A DNA stretch of 64,000 nucleotides, from assembly GCF_015555045.1 (NCBI RefSeq), contig NZ_JADNJQ010000009.1:1-64000 (forward strand). The letters are read 5' to 3'. The translations under genes and the position numbers were made by a program. Under the pieces are notes generated by a model. That model saw nothing but the letters and a program-made list of their open reading frames with translations. It searched no databases and was not told the origin of the DNA. Of this stretch, positions 33,195 to 42,240 are shown piece by piece; within the stretch, counting starts at the first letter, position 1; each line of letters opens with the position of its first letter. This DNA is from Collinsella aerofaciens. Its GTDB lineage: Bacteria > Actinomycetota > Coriobacteriia > Coriobacteriales > Coriobacteriaceae.

Positions 33195-35312
33195 TTACTC
33201 GTCATTATCCCCGTGCGTGGCAATCTTTTCCACGCGAACTGCGTTTTCCTGGGTAAGCGCGGCGCCCGTAATGGGGTCCCAGCGCAGCGGCGTGTGGTCG
33301 AGCGGACCGACGCCAAGTGCCTGGGCTCCATCCGCGCCGGCGCCAAACGAACGCCCGCCCGGAGCCGCCGACGTAAAGATGCACGCCGGATGTAGATAGG
33401 GTGTGGTCTCCACGCGTACGCGGTCGCGGCCCATGTCGCTTACCAGCTCGACGACCTCGCCATTGGCGATACCCATGCGCGCAGCGGCATCGGCATTCAT
33501 CTGCACGGCATCCAGATCCGAGCCCGCCTCGGCGGCACCCGCCGCAGCAAGTCTGCGCGAAGTGTGCGACTCAAAGGGTCGGTTGCCGCTAATGAGGCGA
33601 AACATCCCCGGCCCTGGCTCCACCATCGGGGCAATCCAGCCGGGCACACGACCCAGGCCGGCGCGCTCCCATACATCGCTTACCAGCGCAATCTTGCCGC
33701 CGTCGAGCGGAATCACAGGCTCGCCCGTACGCGGCGGCAGTTGCACGCCCGTGTCAGCCCAACCGCGCTCCTTGAGCGCAGTGAGGTCGATCCCAAACGG
33801 AGCCACCTGGGCAGCCGCCAGATCGTCAGACGTAAACTGGAAGTACTCGCCCACGCCGCAGGCCGCAGCCAACCCGGCAAAGATCTCCCGACCGGGACGC
33901 GTGTCGCCATGCAACACGGGCAGCACGGCGTTGCGGTAGAACACGCGCGCGTCGTTGCGGCCCACGACCGTTCCCACACCGCGGTCGGCCTCCAGATACG
34001 TCACGTCGGGCAGCACGAAATCAGAAGCACGCGCCGTCTCGGACCAGCGAATATCAATCGTCACGAGCAAGTCGAGCTGCTGCAAAATACTCAACCAAGC
34101 CTGTGCATTGCCATAGCCCGCACCGGGGTTACTGGCATAGACGATGAGCCCACGCAAATCGCCGGCAAGAATCGACTGACCGATAGTCGTGCACAGGCCG
34201 CGCACCGGATCGACCAGTGGATAGCGCTCGGACCCCAGCTTGGGTCCGCGAGGCACCGGCGGCGTCGCAAAGCGTGCGGGATCGAGGTCGCCCAACACAA
34301 GCGGCGTGGGCGGATTGAGGGCGCCGCCCGCGTGTCCGATGCAGCCCAGCAGCACATCGACCAAGCAGATAGCGCGCGCGGTCTGGGTGCTATTGGCATA
34401 CGCGATACCGATGCCACCATGAAAACCCGCATCCACCACGGCGGCAGGCGCGGCGGCAGCGAGATCGCGCGCCGTGGCGACAATCTCTGCGGCCGGCACG
34501 TCGCACATCGACTCGGCCCACTCGGGCGTCCAAGCACTGGCCGCCTGTGCCAGCTCGTCAAAGCCTGTGGTGTAGCGGTCCACGAACTCGTGATCGTACA
34601 GGTCCTCGGCAATCAAGACGTGGACAATGCCCAACAGCAGCGCCAAGTCGCAGCCCGGACGCACGCGGAGCCAGCGATCGGCAAGCGCGGCCGAACCGCT
34701 GCGCCGGGGGTCAACCACGATGATCTTCGCCCCGCGCCGGCGCGCATCGTTGAGCGCATCGACGGCCCCCATCGTCGATGAATCGACGATGGAACGCCCC
34801 AGGTACATGATGCAGTCGGTATGCGCCAGGTCGGAGGCGGGGCTGTAGCCCAGGCTATGCTCCCATCCGGTGAGACGACTTACCTCGCAGGCACCATCGG
34901 CACCGTACACGTTGGGCGAACCCAGCGCATGCATAAAGCGATAGACCCAGTAGCGGTCGAACGAGGGAACGCCGAGCGTCATGCCCAGTGCACGAGGCCC
35001 GCACTCGTCAACAATCCCCAAAAGACGCTCGGCAATCTGCGCGAACGCCTCGTCCCAGGTAATCGCATCGAACCCCGAGCCATCCCGGCGGCGTCGCATG
35101 GGGTGCACAATGCGGTCACGCTCGTCAAACGGCATTGCCAGGCGATGCCGTCCGCGGGCGCACAGGGCACGCGCCGCGCACGGGTGCCCCGGCACCGGCA
35201 ACTCGGCCACCACACGCCCATCCTCAACATGGGCTTCAAAGGCGCAATCGGCATAGCATCCCCCGCATGTGGTCACCACGGCGCGACCGTCACGCTTCAC
35301 AGCAGATGCCAT
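33195..35312 (-). CDS. molybdopterin-dependent oxidoreductase (bis-MGD family), substrate unknown
   Basis: This 705-residue cytoplasmic protein of the formate dehydrogenase/polysulfide reductase superfamily has the N-terminal [4Fe-4S] motif CGGCYADC with a fourth Cys downstream. It has WDEAFAQIAERL, a probable Mo-ligand Cys in GADGACEVSR, LGRSIVDS, and a C-terminal molydopterin-binding domain (LISGNRPFESHTSRRL). No Tat signal and no partner subunit are encoded next to it. It lies directly upstream of selA. ATG at 35312 follows GGGGTAA. Function is unassigned; it is not the formate dehydrogenase of this operon set, which is fdhF. Confidence 0.8.
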   Translation of the reverse strand: MASAVKRDGRAVVTTCGGCYADCAFEAHVEDGRVVAELPVPGHPCAARALCARGRHRLAMPFDERDRIVHPMRRRRDGSGFDAITWDEAFAQIAERLLGIVDECGPRALGMTLGVPSFDRYWVYRFMHALGSPNVYGADGACEVSRLTGWEHSLGYSPASDLAHTDCIMYLGRSIVDSSTMGAVDALNDARRRGAKIIVVDPRRSGSAALADRWLRVRPGCDLALLLGIVHVLIAEDLYDHEFVDRYTTGFDELAQAASAWTPEWAESMCDVPAAEIVATARDLAAAAPAAVVDAGFHGGIGIAYANSTQTARAICLVDVLLGCIGHAGGALNPPTPLVLGDLDPARFATPPVPRGPKLGSERYPLVDPVRGLCTTIGQSILAGDLRGLIVYASNPGAGYGNAQAWLSILQQLDLLVTIDIRWSETARASDFVLPDVTYLEADRGVGTVVGRNDARVFYRNAVLPVLHGDTRPGREIFAGLAAACGVGEYFQFTSDDLAAAQVAPFGIDLTALKERGWADTGVQLPPRTGEPVIPLDGGKIALVSDVWERAGLGRVPGWIAPMVEPGPGMFRLISGNRPFESHTSRRLAAAGAAEAGSDLDAVQMNADAAARMGIANGEVVELVSDMGRDRVRVETTPYLHPACIFTSAAPGGRSFGAGADGAQALGVGPLDHTPLRWDPITGAALTQENAVRVEKIATHGDNDE

Positions 35313-35375
35313 CTCGATTACCCCTTTCACAGGCCAAACACAACAGGTCAAAAGCCCGGCAACGAGCCCCAGACC

Positions 35376-35412
35376 CAAAAAGCCTCCCGCACGGCAACGC
35401 CCCGCGGGAGGC
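35376..35412 (-). terminator. Rho-independent terminator after the Foc channel gene
   Basis: GCCTCCCGC and GCGGGAGGC form a perfect stem followed on the minus strand by TTTTTGGGT. It ends the formate hydrogenlyase operon and separates it from the molybdopterin oxidoreductase gene. Confidence 0.8.
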
Positions 35413-35434
35413 CCAACGTCAAACAGACGGCACC

Positions 35435-36274
35435 TTACGCCTCGGACTTCTTGGCGTAGATAAACCAGTAGCCGAGCGCAATCAGAACTGCGCCGCCCAC
35501 GATGTTGCCCAGCGTGGCGGCGGATAGGTTAAACGCAATGCCCGCGGCGTTGAGGGCATCGGCCCCGGCAACATCGGCGCCATAGCCGCACGCGTGCATC
35601 ACGGCGCCCATGGGCAAAAAGTACATGTTGGCAACGCAGTGCTCAAAACCGCAGGCCACAAAGGCGGCGATGGGCAGCAGAATGCCCACGACCTTATCGA
35701 CCACGGTCTTGCCGGCGGTACCGATCCACACGGCCAGGCACACAAAGATGTTGCACAAGATGCCGCGGAAGAAGATCGTCACCCAGTCGATCGTCACCTT
35801 GCCGGCGGCGACGCTCACCATGGAATTGGCGACCGCCTCGCCGTTGAGCTTGTAAATGCCGGCCATGTACACCAAAAAGACGATGAACAGGGCACCGACA
35901 AAATTGCCGACCCACACGACGACCCAGGCCTTAAGCATCTGGACAAGGGTGATCTTTTTGCTCTTGAGTGCGCAGACCATAAGCGAATTACCGGTAAACA
36001 GCTCGGCGCCGCACACCAGCACAAGCACCAGGCCCAGGCAAAAGCACAAGCCGCCCACGACACGCTGGGCGCCCCAGCCCAGCGTGCTATCGCTCAAGAA
36101 CACGGTAAAGAACAGGCCGCCGAAGGCAATGAACGCGCCGGCGAACATTGCCAACAGAAAGGCCTTTGCGACCGGCAGGTTGGCCTTGGTCACGCCGGCG
36201 GCCTCGGTCTTGGCCTCGATCGCGGCGGGCGCCAGGCAATCGGGAGCGGGATATTCTGCCTTGGAATCTGCCAT
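35435..36274 (-). CDS. formate/nitrite-family channel (FocA/FocB type)
   Basis: This 279-residue membrane protein has six hydrophobic segments and the family signatures CGAELFTGNSLM, GNFVGALFIV and CGFEHCVANMYFLPMG. It carries formate across the membrane as a pentameric channel. ATG at 36274 follows GGAAAGAAG. It is the last gene after the hyf-hycI cluster, with a 39-base gap, mirroring focB at the end of the E. coli hyf operon. Its place supports formate rather than nitrite as substrate. Confidence 0.9.
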   Translation of the reverse strand: MADSKAEYPAPDCLAPAAIEAKTEAAGVTKANLPVAKAFLLAMFAGAFIAFGGLFFTVFLSDSTLGWGAQRVVGGLCFCLGLVLVLVCGAELFTGNSLMVCALKSKKITLVQMLKAWVVVWVGNFVGALFIVFLVYMAGIYKLNGEAVANSMVSVAAGKVTIDWVTIFFRGILCNIFVCLAVWIGTAGKTVVDKVVGILLPIAAFVACGFEHCVANMYFLPMGAVMHACGYGADVAGADALNAAGIAFNLSAATLGNIVGGAVLIALGYWFIYAKKSEA

Positions 36275-36313
36275 GTCAATCACTTCTTTCCTAATCAGCA
36301 GGGACAAGCGCTC

Positions 36314-36817
36314 CTATTGCTCTTGTCCCAAGCGGACAAAGTGGGAAAAGTCGTTGGCGGCCACGGCGTCGTACACGGCGTCGACGGCGTCAAAGACCTC
36401 CGGGGACATAGGGTTGTAAAACTCCGTATCGCCCGGCTGAATCCCTATGAAGACGATATCTTCGCACGATTGCTCGATTTCCTCGATCAGAATCGACAAA
36501 GGGAGCGAATGCGTGGTGAACATCGACTTGCGGGCCACATCGCGCTTATCGAGCAGGCGGATAGACCCGACGGGCAGCGCCATGTCGGCGGCATCGACCA
36601 AGACCAGACGAGGCGGACGCTCGCGCTTGACCTCGATGATGTCGTCCTCGGGCGTTTGGCCACCGTCGATGGTGTACCAACCGGCAATGGGCGCGTCCTC
36701 CATCTTTTTGGAGAGCACGGGGCCGGCGGCATCGTCGGCACGCAGCACGCTTCCTGCCGTGAGCACGATACCCGCAAACGGGGCGCCGTTCACACGTCCA
36801 TCCACAACGTGACCCAT
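36314..36817 (-). CDS. hycI: hydrogenase maturation protease (HycI family)
   Basis: This 167-residue protein has GSVLRADDAAGPVL and DGGQTPED, matching the GNxLRGDDGxGP and GSxPEN motifs of HycI, the nickel-dependent endopeptidase that trims the C-terminus of the hydrogenase 3/4 large subunit. The large subunit here (38902-40674) has the tail such a protease would remove. Its ATG overlaps the stop of the HycH-like gene by one base. The family's first Asp-containing motif has ALA-like substitutions (RADDA), but the metal-ligand acidic residues are kept. Confidence 0.82.
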   Translation of the reverse strand: MGHVVDGRVNGAPFAGIVLTAGSVLRADDAAGPVLSKKMEDAPIAGWYTIDGGQTPEDDIIEVKRERPPRLVLVDAADMALPVGSIRLLDKRDVARKSMFTTHSLPLSILIEEIEQSCEDIVFIGIQPGDTEFYNPMSPEVFDAVDAVYDAVAANDFSHFVRLGQEQ

Positions 36818-37398
36818 TACTGCAACCTTCCCGTCAGATACACACCCGACACATCGCGCACGCGCTCCACCAAATCGTGGAACTTCATTAAGAACGCGAC
36901 CTGCTGGGCATGCAGGCCAAAGTCGTCATCGAACACCGAGATGCCGGCCTTGGCCGACCCGCGAAAACCGCGCTCGTCGAGTAGTGTGTCGCAGGCCTCG
37001 AGCAGCGACGACACCGCTGCCTTGTCGAGCTGGCACTCGCCAAAGGAGCGGATGGCCTCGAACTTGGTCTTGGCCTCCCCCTCCGGCAGCGCGTCGACGA
37101 GCGAATAGAACACATCCACCGGCACCGACAGGCGCGGCTCAAAGCAGTCGAGCACGCCGGTGTGGTGGCCCACGGCGAGCGTGTAGTACAGCACGTCGCA
37201 GGCCTCCTGGGGAACGTCTTCCTCGGTCTCCACAAACTTACGCGTGAGCTCGTAAAAGACCACCTGGTCGGGAGCATGGCCCAGGCAGGGGTCGGCGACG
37301 CCCTCGGCGGCCTCGTCGCTTGCGCGCGAGGCATCGCCAAAGGAGCCGCCGAGCATGCCGGGGCCCGCAAAGTAACCAGAGCGGTCCGTGAGCTCCAT
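36817..37398 (-). CDS. formate hydrogenlyase maturation protein (HycH/HyfJ family)
   Basis: The core of this 193-residue protein matches HycH: VVFYELTRKFV, EACDVLYYTLAVGHHTGVLDC and a late FHDLVERVRDVSGVYL. HycH-type proteins help mature the large hydrogenase subunit. The N-terminal 50 residues, rich in Gly, Ala and Asp, are an extension relative to the E. coli protein. It sits between the small subunit gene and the hycI protease, with one-base overlap at the 3' end, the same relative position as hyfJ in E. coli. Confidence 0.8.
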   Translation of the reverse strand: MELTDRSGYFAGPGMLGGSFGDASRASDEAAEGVADPCLGHAPDQVVFYELTRKFVETEEDVPQEACDVLYYTLAVGHHTGVLDCFEPRLSVPVDVFYSLVDALPEGEAKTKFEAIRSFGECQLDKAAVSSLLEACDTLLDERGFRGSAKAGISVFDDDFGLHAQQVAFLMKFHDLVERVRDVSGVYLTGRLQ

Positions 37399-38181
37399 CT
37401 AGCGACCTCCGGCCAGCACCAGATCCTGCAGCGCCGAGTACACCTCGACGCGGCGCGGATCGTCCTGCTTGTCGATGAGCAGCGCCATGGCACCGCGGAT
37501 ATCGCCCTTGGGCGCACCCTCGAGCGTGTCCATAAACTCGTTGGCCAGGTCGCGGCCGTAACGGTAGCCGCTCATGGCGCGAGCCTCGCGCTCAATGGCA
37601 ACGCGCAGCTTGTACGGCACGCCGGGGTGCAGGATATCGGCCTGCTCGCCGGCGGCCTCCACCGTGGTCTCGGCATGGAGCTTTTGGTCCAGCAGACCGA
37701 GCGCCATGGCAAAGCCGTAGATGGTCTGCGCGGGGCTGGGAGGGCAGCCGGGGATGTAGACATCGACCGGCAGAATCTTGTCCGTGCCGCCCCAGACGCA
37801 ATAGTTGTCGTAGAAGATGCCACCGGTGCAGCCGCACGCGCCATAGGACACCACGATCTTGGGATCAGGCGCGGCCTCAAAGGCGCGCAGGGCCGGCATG
37901 CGCATGGCACGCGTCACGGCACCGGTGTACAGCAGCACATCGGCGTGACGGGGCGAGGGCACGACCTTGATGCCAAAGCGCTCGACGTCAAAGACGGGCG
38001 TGATGGAACCGAAGATCTCGATCTCGCAGCCGTTGCAGCCGCCGCAGTCGACACGGTAGACGTACACCGAGCGCTTGATCTTCTTAAGAAGGGTCGCCTT
38101 GGCCTTCTCGATGCTCTCGTCGAGCTCGATCTTGGTCGGGCGGTACTGAAGCCGCTCGGGCAAAAGCGTGGGTTCGGCCAT
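37399..38181 (-). CDS. hyfI: hydrogenase-4 small subunit (HyfI/HycG)
   Basis: This 260-residue NuoB-like subunit carries the proximal [4Fe-4S] cluster. Cluster ligands are in CGGCNGCEIE, YGACGCTGG and PGCPPSP. It pairs with the NiFe large subunit and receives electrons from the ferredoxin-like subunits before proton reduction to H2 on the cytoplasmic side. It lies two bases after hyfH and directly before the hycH-like gene. Confidence 0.92.
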   Translation of the reverse strand: MAEPTLLPERLQYRPTKIELDESIEKAKATLLKKIKRSVYVYRVDCGGCNGCEIEIFGSITPVFDVERFGIKVVPSPRHADVLLYTGAVTRAMRMPALRAFEAAPDPKIVVSYGACGCTGGIFYDNYCVWGGTDKILPVDVYIPGCPPSPAQTIYGFAMALGLLDQKLHAETTVEAAGEQADILHPGVPYKLRVAIEREARAMSGYRYGRDLANEFMDTLEGAPKGDIRGAMALLIDKQDDPRRVEVYSALQDLVLAGGR

Positions 38182-38183
38182 GG

Positions 38184-38900
38184 TTACTCCTCCTTCGTAT
38201 CAAAATCCATGATGATGCCCTCGACCGGCGCAGGACCGGCGGGAATCTCGGGCGCATCGGGGTTGAGCTCGCGGTCGACATACTCCGGGTTCACGCCGTG
38301 GCCGCCCAGATACTCCATGCCGGGGCCCTGGGGCTCACCGGACGCAAGCGTCTCGTTGGCAGCCATGCCGCGCGCGTTGCCGGTCTTTACGGCCGAGGCG
38401 GCGCGCAGGGCGTCGAGCTCGCGCTTGCACTCCTGGCACATACCGACGGTACGGACGGCCTGGATGGCCTCCATGCCGCCGGTCTTTTGCAACAGGCGCT
38501 TGGCGTAGTCGATCTCCTTATGCGGGGCAAACGGCTTGCCGCAGCGCGAGCAGTGCTCGAGCGTGTAGACGCTCTTGCTAGTGAGGTCGTCCTTGCTCAT
38601 GACGGCCAGCTCAAACTCCTCGGTGAGCTTGATGGCCTCCATGGGGCAGGCTTCCTCGCAGCGACCGCAAAAGATGCAGCGACCGTAGTCGATCGACCAG
38701 GTGATGGTATCGGCCGCAAGGTCGGTGTCCATGCGAATGGCATCGGCCGGGCACGCCACGCCGCAGGCACCGCAAGCGATGCAGAGCTCAGCATTGTGCT
38801 CGGGCTTGCCGCGCATGTCCTTATTGGTGGGGAACGGCGCAAACGGGTACTTGACCGTCGCGTCGCCGGCCTTGGCGTTAACCTTCCAAAGCTTCAGCAT
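38184..38900 (-). CDS. hyfH: hydrogenase-4 iron-sulfur subunit (HyfH/HycF, NuoI-like)
   Basis: In this 238-residue protein two [4Fe-4S] motifs, CIACGACGVACP (about residues 41-52) and CIFCGRCEEACP (about 74-85), are followed by two extra Cys pairs (CSRCGKPF, CQEC) of zinc-ribbon type and a Pro/Gly-rich tail. It carries electrons between the peripheral ferredoxin subunits and the small hydrogenase subunit. ATG at 38900 is one base after the stop of the large subunit (TAATATG). Confidence 0.9.
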   Translation of the reverse strand: MLKLWKVNAKAGDATVKYPFAPFPTNKDMRGKPEHNAELCIACGACGVACPADAIRMDTDLAADTITWSIDYGRCIFCGRCEEACPMEAIKLTEEFELAVMSKDDLTSKSVYTLEHCSRCGKPFAPHKEIDYAKRLLQKTGGMEAIQAVRTVGMCQECKRELDALRAASAVKTGNARGMAANETLASGEPQGPGMEYLGGHGVNPEYVDRELNPDAPEIPAGPAPVEGIIMDFDTKEE

Positions 38901-38901
38901 A

Positions 38902-40674
38902 TTAGAGCGCCTCCTCATCGAGCGGAGCGGCCATGGTGCCCTCGCCCGCAAGCGGCGACTTGTCGCGCCAGACGTTCTCGAACTGCTCCTTGTCGAGCAC
39001 GTGGTCGCGCTTGGCGGCGACATCGGTCACCGTCACGCGGTCGGTGCAGGAGTAGCACGGGTCGAGCGAGCCGACGATCAGCGCCGCGTCGCCCACGGTG
39101 TTACCGCGGAACATGTAACGCAGGACCGGCCAGTTGCTGTACGTAGCTGCCTTGGCGCGCCAGCGGTAGCACTTCTGGTTGTTGCCGAGCATGGCCCAGT
39201 GCACGTCCTCGCCGCGCGGCGCCTCGGTGGCGCCGATGGCGTACTTGTGCGGGGTGTACTCCCAATCCGTGGTGAGGATGGGGCCCGACGGGCAGTTCTC
39301 GAGCATGGTCTCGATCATGTCGATCGAATCGTAGACCTCCTGGATGCGAACGGCGGTACGGCCGAAGGCATCGCAGGTGTCGGCGGTGGCAGCATGCATC
39401 TTCTGAACATCCGGATCGGCGTAGCCGTCGAAGGGATGGTCAAAACGCACGTCGCGGGCATAGCCCGAGCCACGCATGAGCGGACCGACCGGCGAGAAGT
39501 CACGTGCGATCTTGCGGTCCAAGATGCCGATACCGCTCGTACGCTCAATAAAGTTGGGCGTGGAGAGCAAGACGTCGACGAGTTCCTGAACCTCGGAGCG
39601 CAGCTGGTGGATGGTCGTGAGCGTGGAAAGCTTCTGCTCGGCCAAAATGTCGCGACGCACGCCGCCGATCACGTTGAGGCCGTAGGTCTTGCGGTGACCG
39701 GAGAGCTTCTCGGCCAGATCCATGGACTTCTCGCGGACGCGGAAGAACTGCTGGAAGCCGGAGTCGAAGCCCGTGTAGTGCGACGCCAGGCCAATGTTGA
39801 GCAGATGCGAGTGCAGGCGCTCGACCTCGAGCATGATGGCGCGGATGTACTGGGCGCGCGGCGGGACATGGATGCCCTGGGCGCGCTCGACGGCCTCGGC
39901 ATAGGCCACCGAGTGGGCGCAGCCGCAGATGCCGCAGATGCGGTCGGCGATGAACGTCACGGCGTCATAGTTCAGGCGCGTCTCGGCGACCTTCTCCATA
40001 CCGCGGTGCACGTAGAACAGACGGTAGTCGGCGTCGACGATCGTCTCGCCCTCGACGAACAGGCGGAAGTGGCCGGGCTCGTCGGAGGTAATGTGCAACG
40101 GGCCCATGGGGACGAGCGTCGTCTCCTTGCCCTTGGTATCGGCCAAGAACTCGTAGTTTTCCATGTCGCTCGCGGGAGCGGGACGGAAGCGGTAGTCCAT
40201 GGAGTCCTTGCGCAGCGGGTACAGGCCGCTGGGCCAATCGTCGGGCAGCACCAGGCGACGACGATCGGGCAGTCCCTCGGGGATCAGGCCGAACATGTCG
40301 CGAAGCTCGCGCTCGCCCCACACGCAGGCGGGGACGAACGGCGTCACGGACGGGAACGTCATCTTGGCGGGATCGACCTCGGTGCGCACGGTCACCCAGC
40401 CGGGGTCCTCCCCCTCCATGGAGATGACGTAGTACACGGCGTAGCGACCGCACAGACTGCGCTCGTCGTTGCCGATGATCACGGGAATCCAGCCGTAGCG
40501 CTCGTAATACAGGTAGTGGACGGCCTCGGGCAGCTTGTCCTGCTTGACGGTGATCGTCAGCTGGTCCTCGCACTGCCACTCGACCTTCTCGATGCAGCCC
40601 GGAACGGCGCGGCGCAGGGCCTCGACATGGCTCTCGCAGCGACGGGCATACACCTTGTTCTCAGTTTCAATCAT
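38902..40674 (-). CDS. hyfG: hydrogenase-4 large subunit, NuoC-NuoD fusion (HyfG/HycE)
   Basis: The first 170 or so residues of this 590-residue protein are NuoC-like (ELRDMFGLIPEGLPDRRRL). The rest is the NiFe catalytic subunit with RICGICGCAHS and DPCYSCTDR supplying the four metal-ligand Cys. After DPCYSCTDR there is a tail of about 45 residues, as in precursor HycE, where HycI cuts after that Arg. It reduces protons to H2 using electrons from formate. Confidence 0.94.
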   Translation of the reverse strand: MIETENKVYARRCESHVEALRRAVPGCIEKVEWQCEDQLTITVKQDKLPEAVHYLYYERYGWIPVIIGNDERSLCGRYAVYYVISMEGEDPGWVTVRTEVDPAKMTFPSVTPFVPACVWGERELRDMFGLIPEGLPDRRRLVLPDDWPSGLYPLRKDSMDYRFRPAPASDMENYEFLADTKGKETTLVPMGPLHITSDEPGHFRLFVEGETIVDADYRLFYVHRGMEKVAETRLNYDAVTFIADRICGICGCAHSVAYAEAVERAQGIHVPPRAQYIRAIMLEVERLHSHLLNIGLASHYTGFDSGFQQFFRVREKSMDLAEKLSGHRKTYGLNVIGGVRRDILAEQKLSTLTTIHQLRSEVQELVDVLLSTPNFIERTSGIGILDRKIARDFSPVGPLMRGSGYARDVRFDHPFDGYADPDVQKMHAATADTCDAFGRTAVRIQEVYDSIDMIETMLENCPSGPILTTDWEYTPHKYAIGATEAPRGEDVHWAMLGNNQKCYRWRAKAATYSNWPVLRYMFRGNTVGDAALIVGSLDPCYSCTDRVTVTDVAAKRDHVLDKEQFENVWRDKSPLAGEGTMAAPLDEEAL

Positions 40675-40677
40675 TCG

Positions 40678-42237
40678 TTACTCCACCTCGCTCTGAGCGG
40701 TCTCGGTACCGAACACAGCGCGGTACATCGGCGTCGCGTGAAGTTCCTCGGTGCTCTGCTCGAGCACAATGCCGGTCGCGGTCTCCACACCGTGCACGAG
40801 AGGCAGCGGGGTGGCGATGCCAAACCACAAGATCATGACAGCCAGGATGATTTCGGGGATAAGCATGAGCGCCGGGGCCTCATGCTTATCCATGCCCTGG
40901 GGCGCATGGCCGAATACCGACTTGAGTGCGATGCGGGTGAGCGCGGAGATGGCCACGGTAAGACCGAGGGCGACCACGACGACCAGCCACATGGGACCGG
41001 CGGTAACACCGGCGACAAAAGTCAGGAACTCGGAGATAAACATGCCAAAGGGCGGGAAGGCACCAAGACCGAGCAGCGCCAGGACGGCGAGCGCGGCGGT
41101 TGCGGGGGCAACCTCGACGACACCCTGGATCTTAGCCAGGCTACGCGTACCAAAGGCGTGCTGGATGTTGCCGGACACGCAGAAGGCAAGCGTCTTGGTA
41201 AAGCCGTGGAACACGCAGTGCAGCAGGGCCGCGGCGATACCCAGAGGGCCACCGATACCCAGGCACAGGGCGATAACGCCCACGTTCTCCACAGACGAGT
41301 ACGCAAAGCGGCGCTTGAGGTCGTCCTGGCGAAACATCGAAAGTGCCGCCACCAAAATGGACAGCGTGCCGACGATCAGCAGCAAAAGCTGCGGATACTC
41401 GGCGCCCACGGCCTGGATGGTAAAGCCGTAGAAGCGCATGATCACAAGCATGGCGCACTTAAGCAGCACGCCCGAGAGCAGGGCCGAGACAGGGCTCGGG
41501 GCCTGGGAGTGGGCATCGGGCAGCCAAGTGTGCATGGGGAACAGGCCGGCCTTGGTGCCAAAGCCGATCACGATAAACGCAAAGGCGAGGCGCATGAGCG
41601 TCGGGTCGAACTGGTCGGCATACGGCAGCACGCATGACAGGAATGCGGCCTCGTGGGCGTTGGGAATCACGTCGGCGGCGTTGGCGTAGATCAGCAGCGT
41701 ACCGAACAGGCCAAAGGCCACGCCGGCGGTGCAGACCATCGCATACTTCCAAGAAGCCTCGAGGGCCGTCTTGTTCTTGTAGATACCCACGAGGAACACG
41801 GTGGAAAGCGTGGTTGCCTCCACGGCGGCCCACGTGAGGATCATGTTGTTGGACAGGCACGCGAGCAGCATGGTGAACACGAACAGGCTAAACAGCGCAA
41901 AATACTGCTTGGCGCGCTCGGCGGGCATGGAGCCCTCCTCGATATCGGCCTTTACATAGGGCAGCGAGAACAGCCCCGTAAGAAAACCGATAAAGCCGAT
42001 GAGCAGCACAAAGATGGCGCCCAGCGAATCGAGGTGAAACCACAGGCCAAGAGCGCTCGCGGTGTCGCCGCTCATAAGGACGTCGCCGGCCGTCATAATC
42101 GACAGCACCAGGACGGCTGCGACGGAGGCCAGGTTGAGACCGGCAAACACGTTATAGGACGTGTTCTTGGGCAAAAATGCCATGACCAGCGAGAACACCA
42201 AAGGAGTCGCGAGCAGGGCGAGAATCAACGTTTCCAT
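40678..42237 (-). CDS. hyfF: hydrogenase-4 membrane subunit HyfF (NuoL/M/N-like)
   Basis: This 519-residue antiporter-like membrane protein has about 13-14 hydrophobic segments. Conserved features are TWAAVEATTLSTVFLVG, FPMHTWLPDAHSQAPSPVSA and KRRFAYSSVENVG, with charged residues inside helices that in complex I-related proteins move ions. Together with HyfB and HyfD it is thought to couple H2 evolution to ion translocation; this has not been shown for this organism. Confidence 0.9.
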   Translation of the reverse strand: METLILALLATPLVFSLVMAFLPKNTSYNVFAGLNLASVAAVLVLSIMTAGDVLMSGDTASALGLWFHLDSLGAIFVLLIGFIGFLTGLFSLPYVKADIEEGSMPAERAKQYFALFSLFVFTMLLACLSNNMILTWAAVEATTLSTVFLVGIYKNKTALEASWKYAMVCTAGVAFGLFGTLLIYANAADVIPNAHEAAFLSCVLPYADQFDPTLMRLAFAFIVIGFGTKAGLFPMHTWLPDAHSQAPSPVSALLSGVLLKCAMLVIMRFYGFTIQAVGAEYPQLLLLIVGTLSILVAALSMFRQDDLKRRFAYSSVENVGVIALCLGIGGPLGIAAALLHCVFHGFTKTLAFCVSGNIQHAFGTRSLAKIQGVVEVAPATAALAVLALLGLGAFPPFGMFISEFLTFVAGVTAGPMWLVVVVALGLTVAISALTRIALKSVFGHAPQGMDKHEAPALMLIPEIILAVMILWFGIATPLPLVHGVETATGIVLEQSTEELHATPMYRAVFGTETAQSEVE

Positions 42238-42240
42238 GGA

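Noticed and set aside
38701..41637. 978-codon plus-strand open frame antisense to the hyf genes
   Set aside because: The antisense product is His/Arg/Gln-rich without domains; the minus strand encodes conserved hydrogenase subunits.
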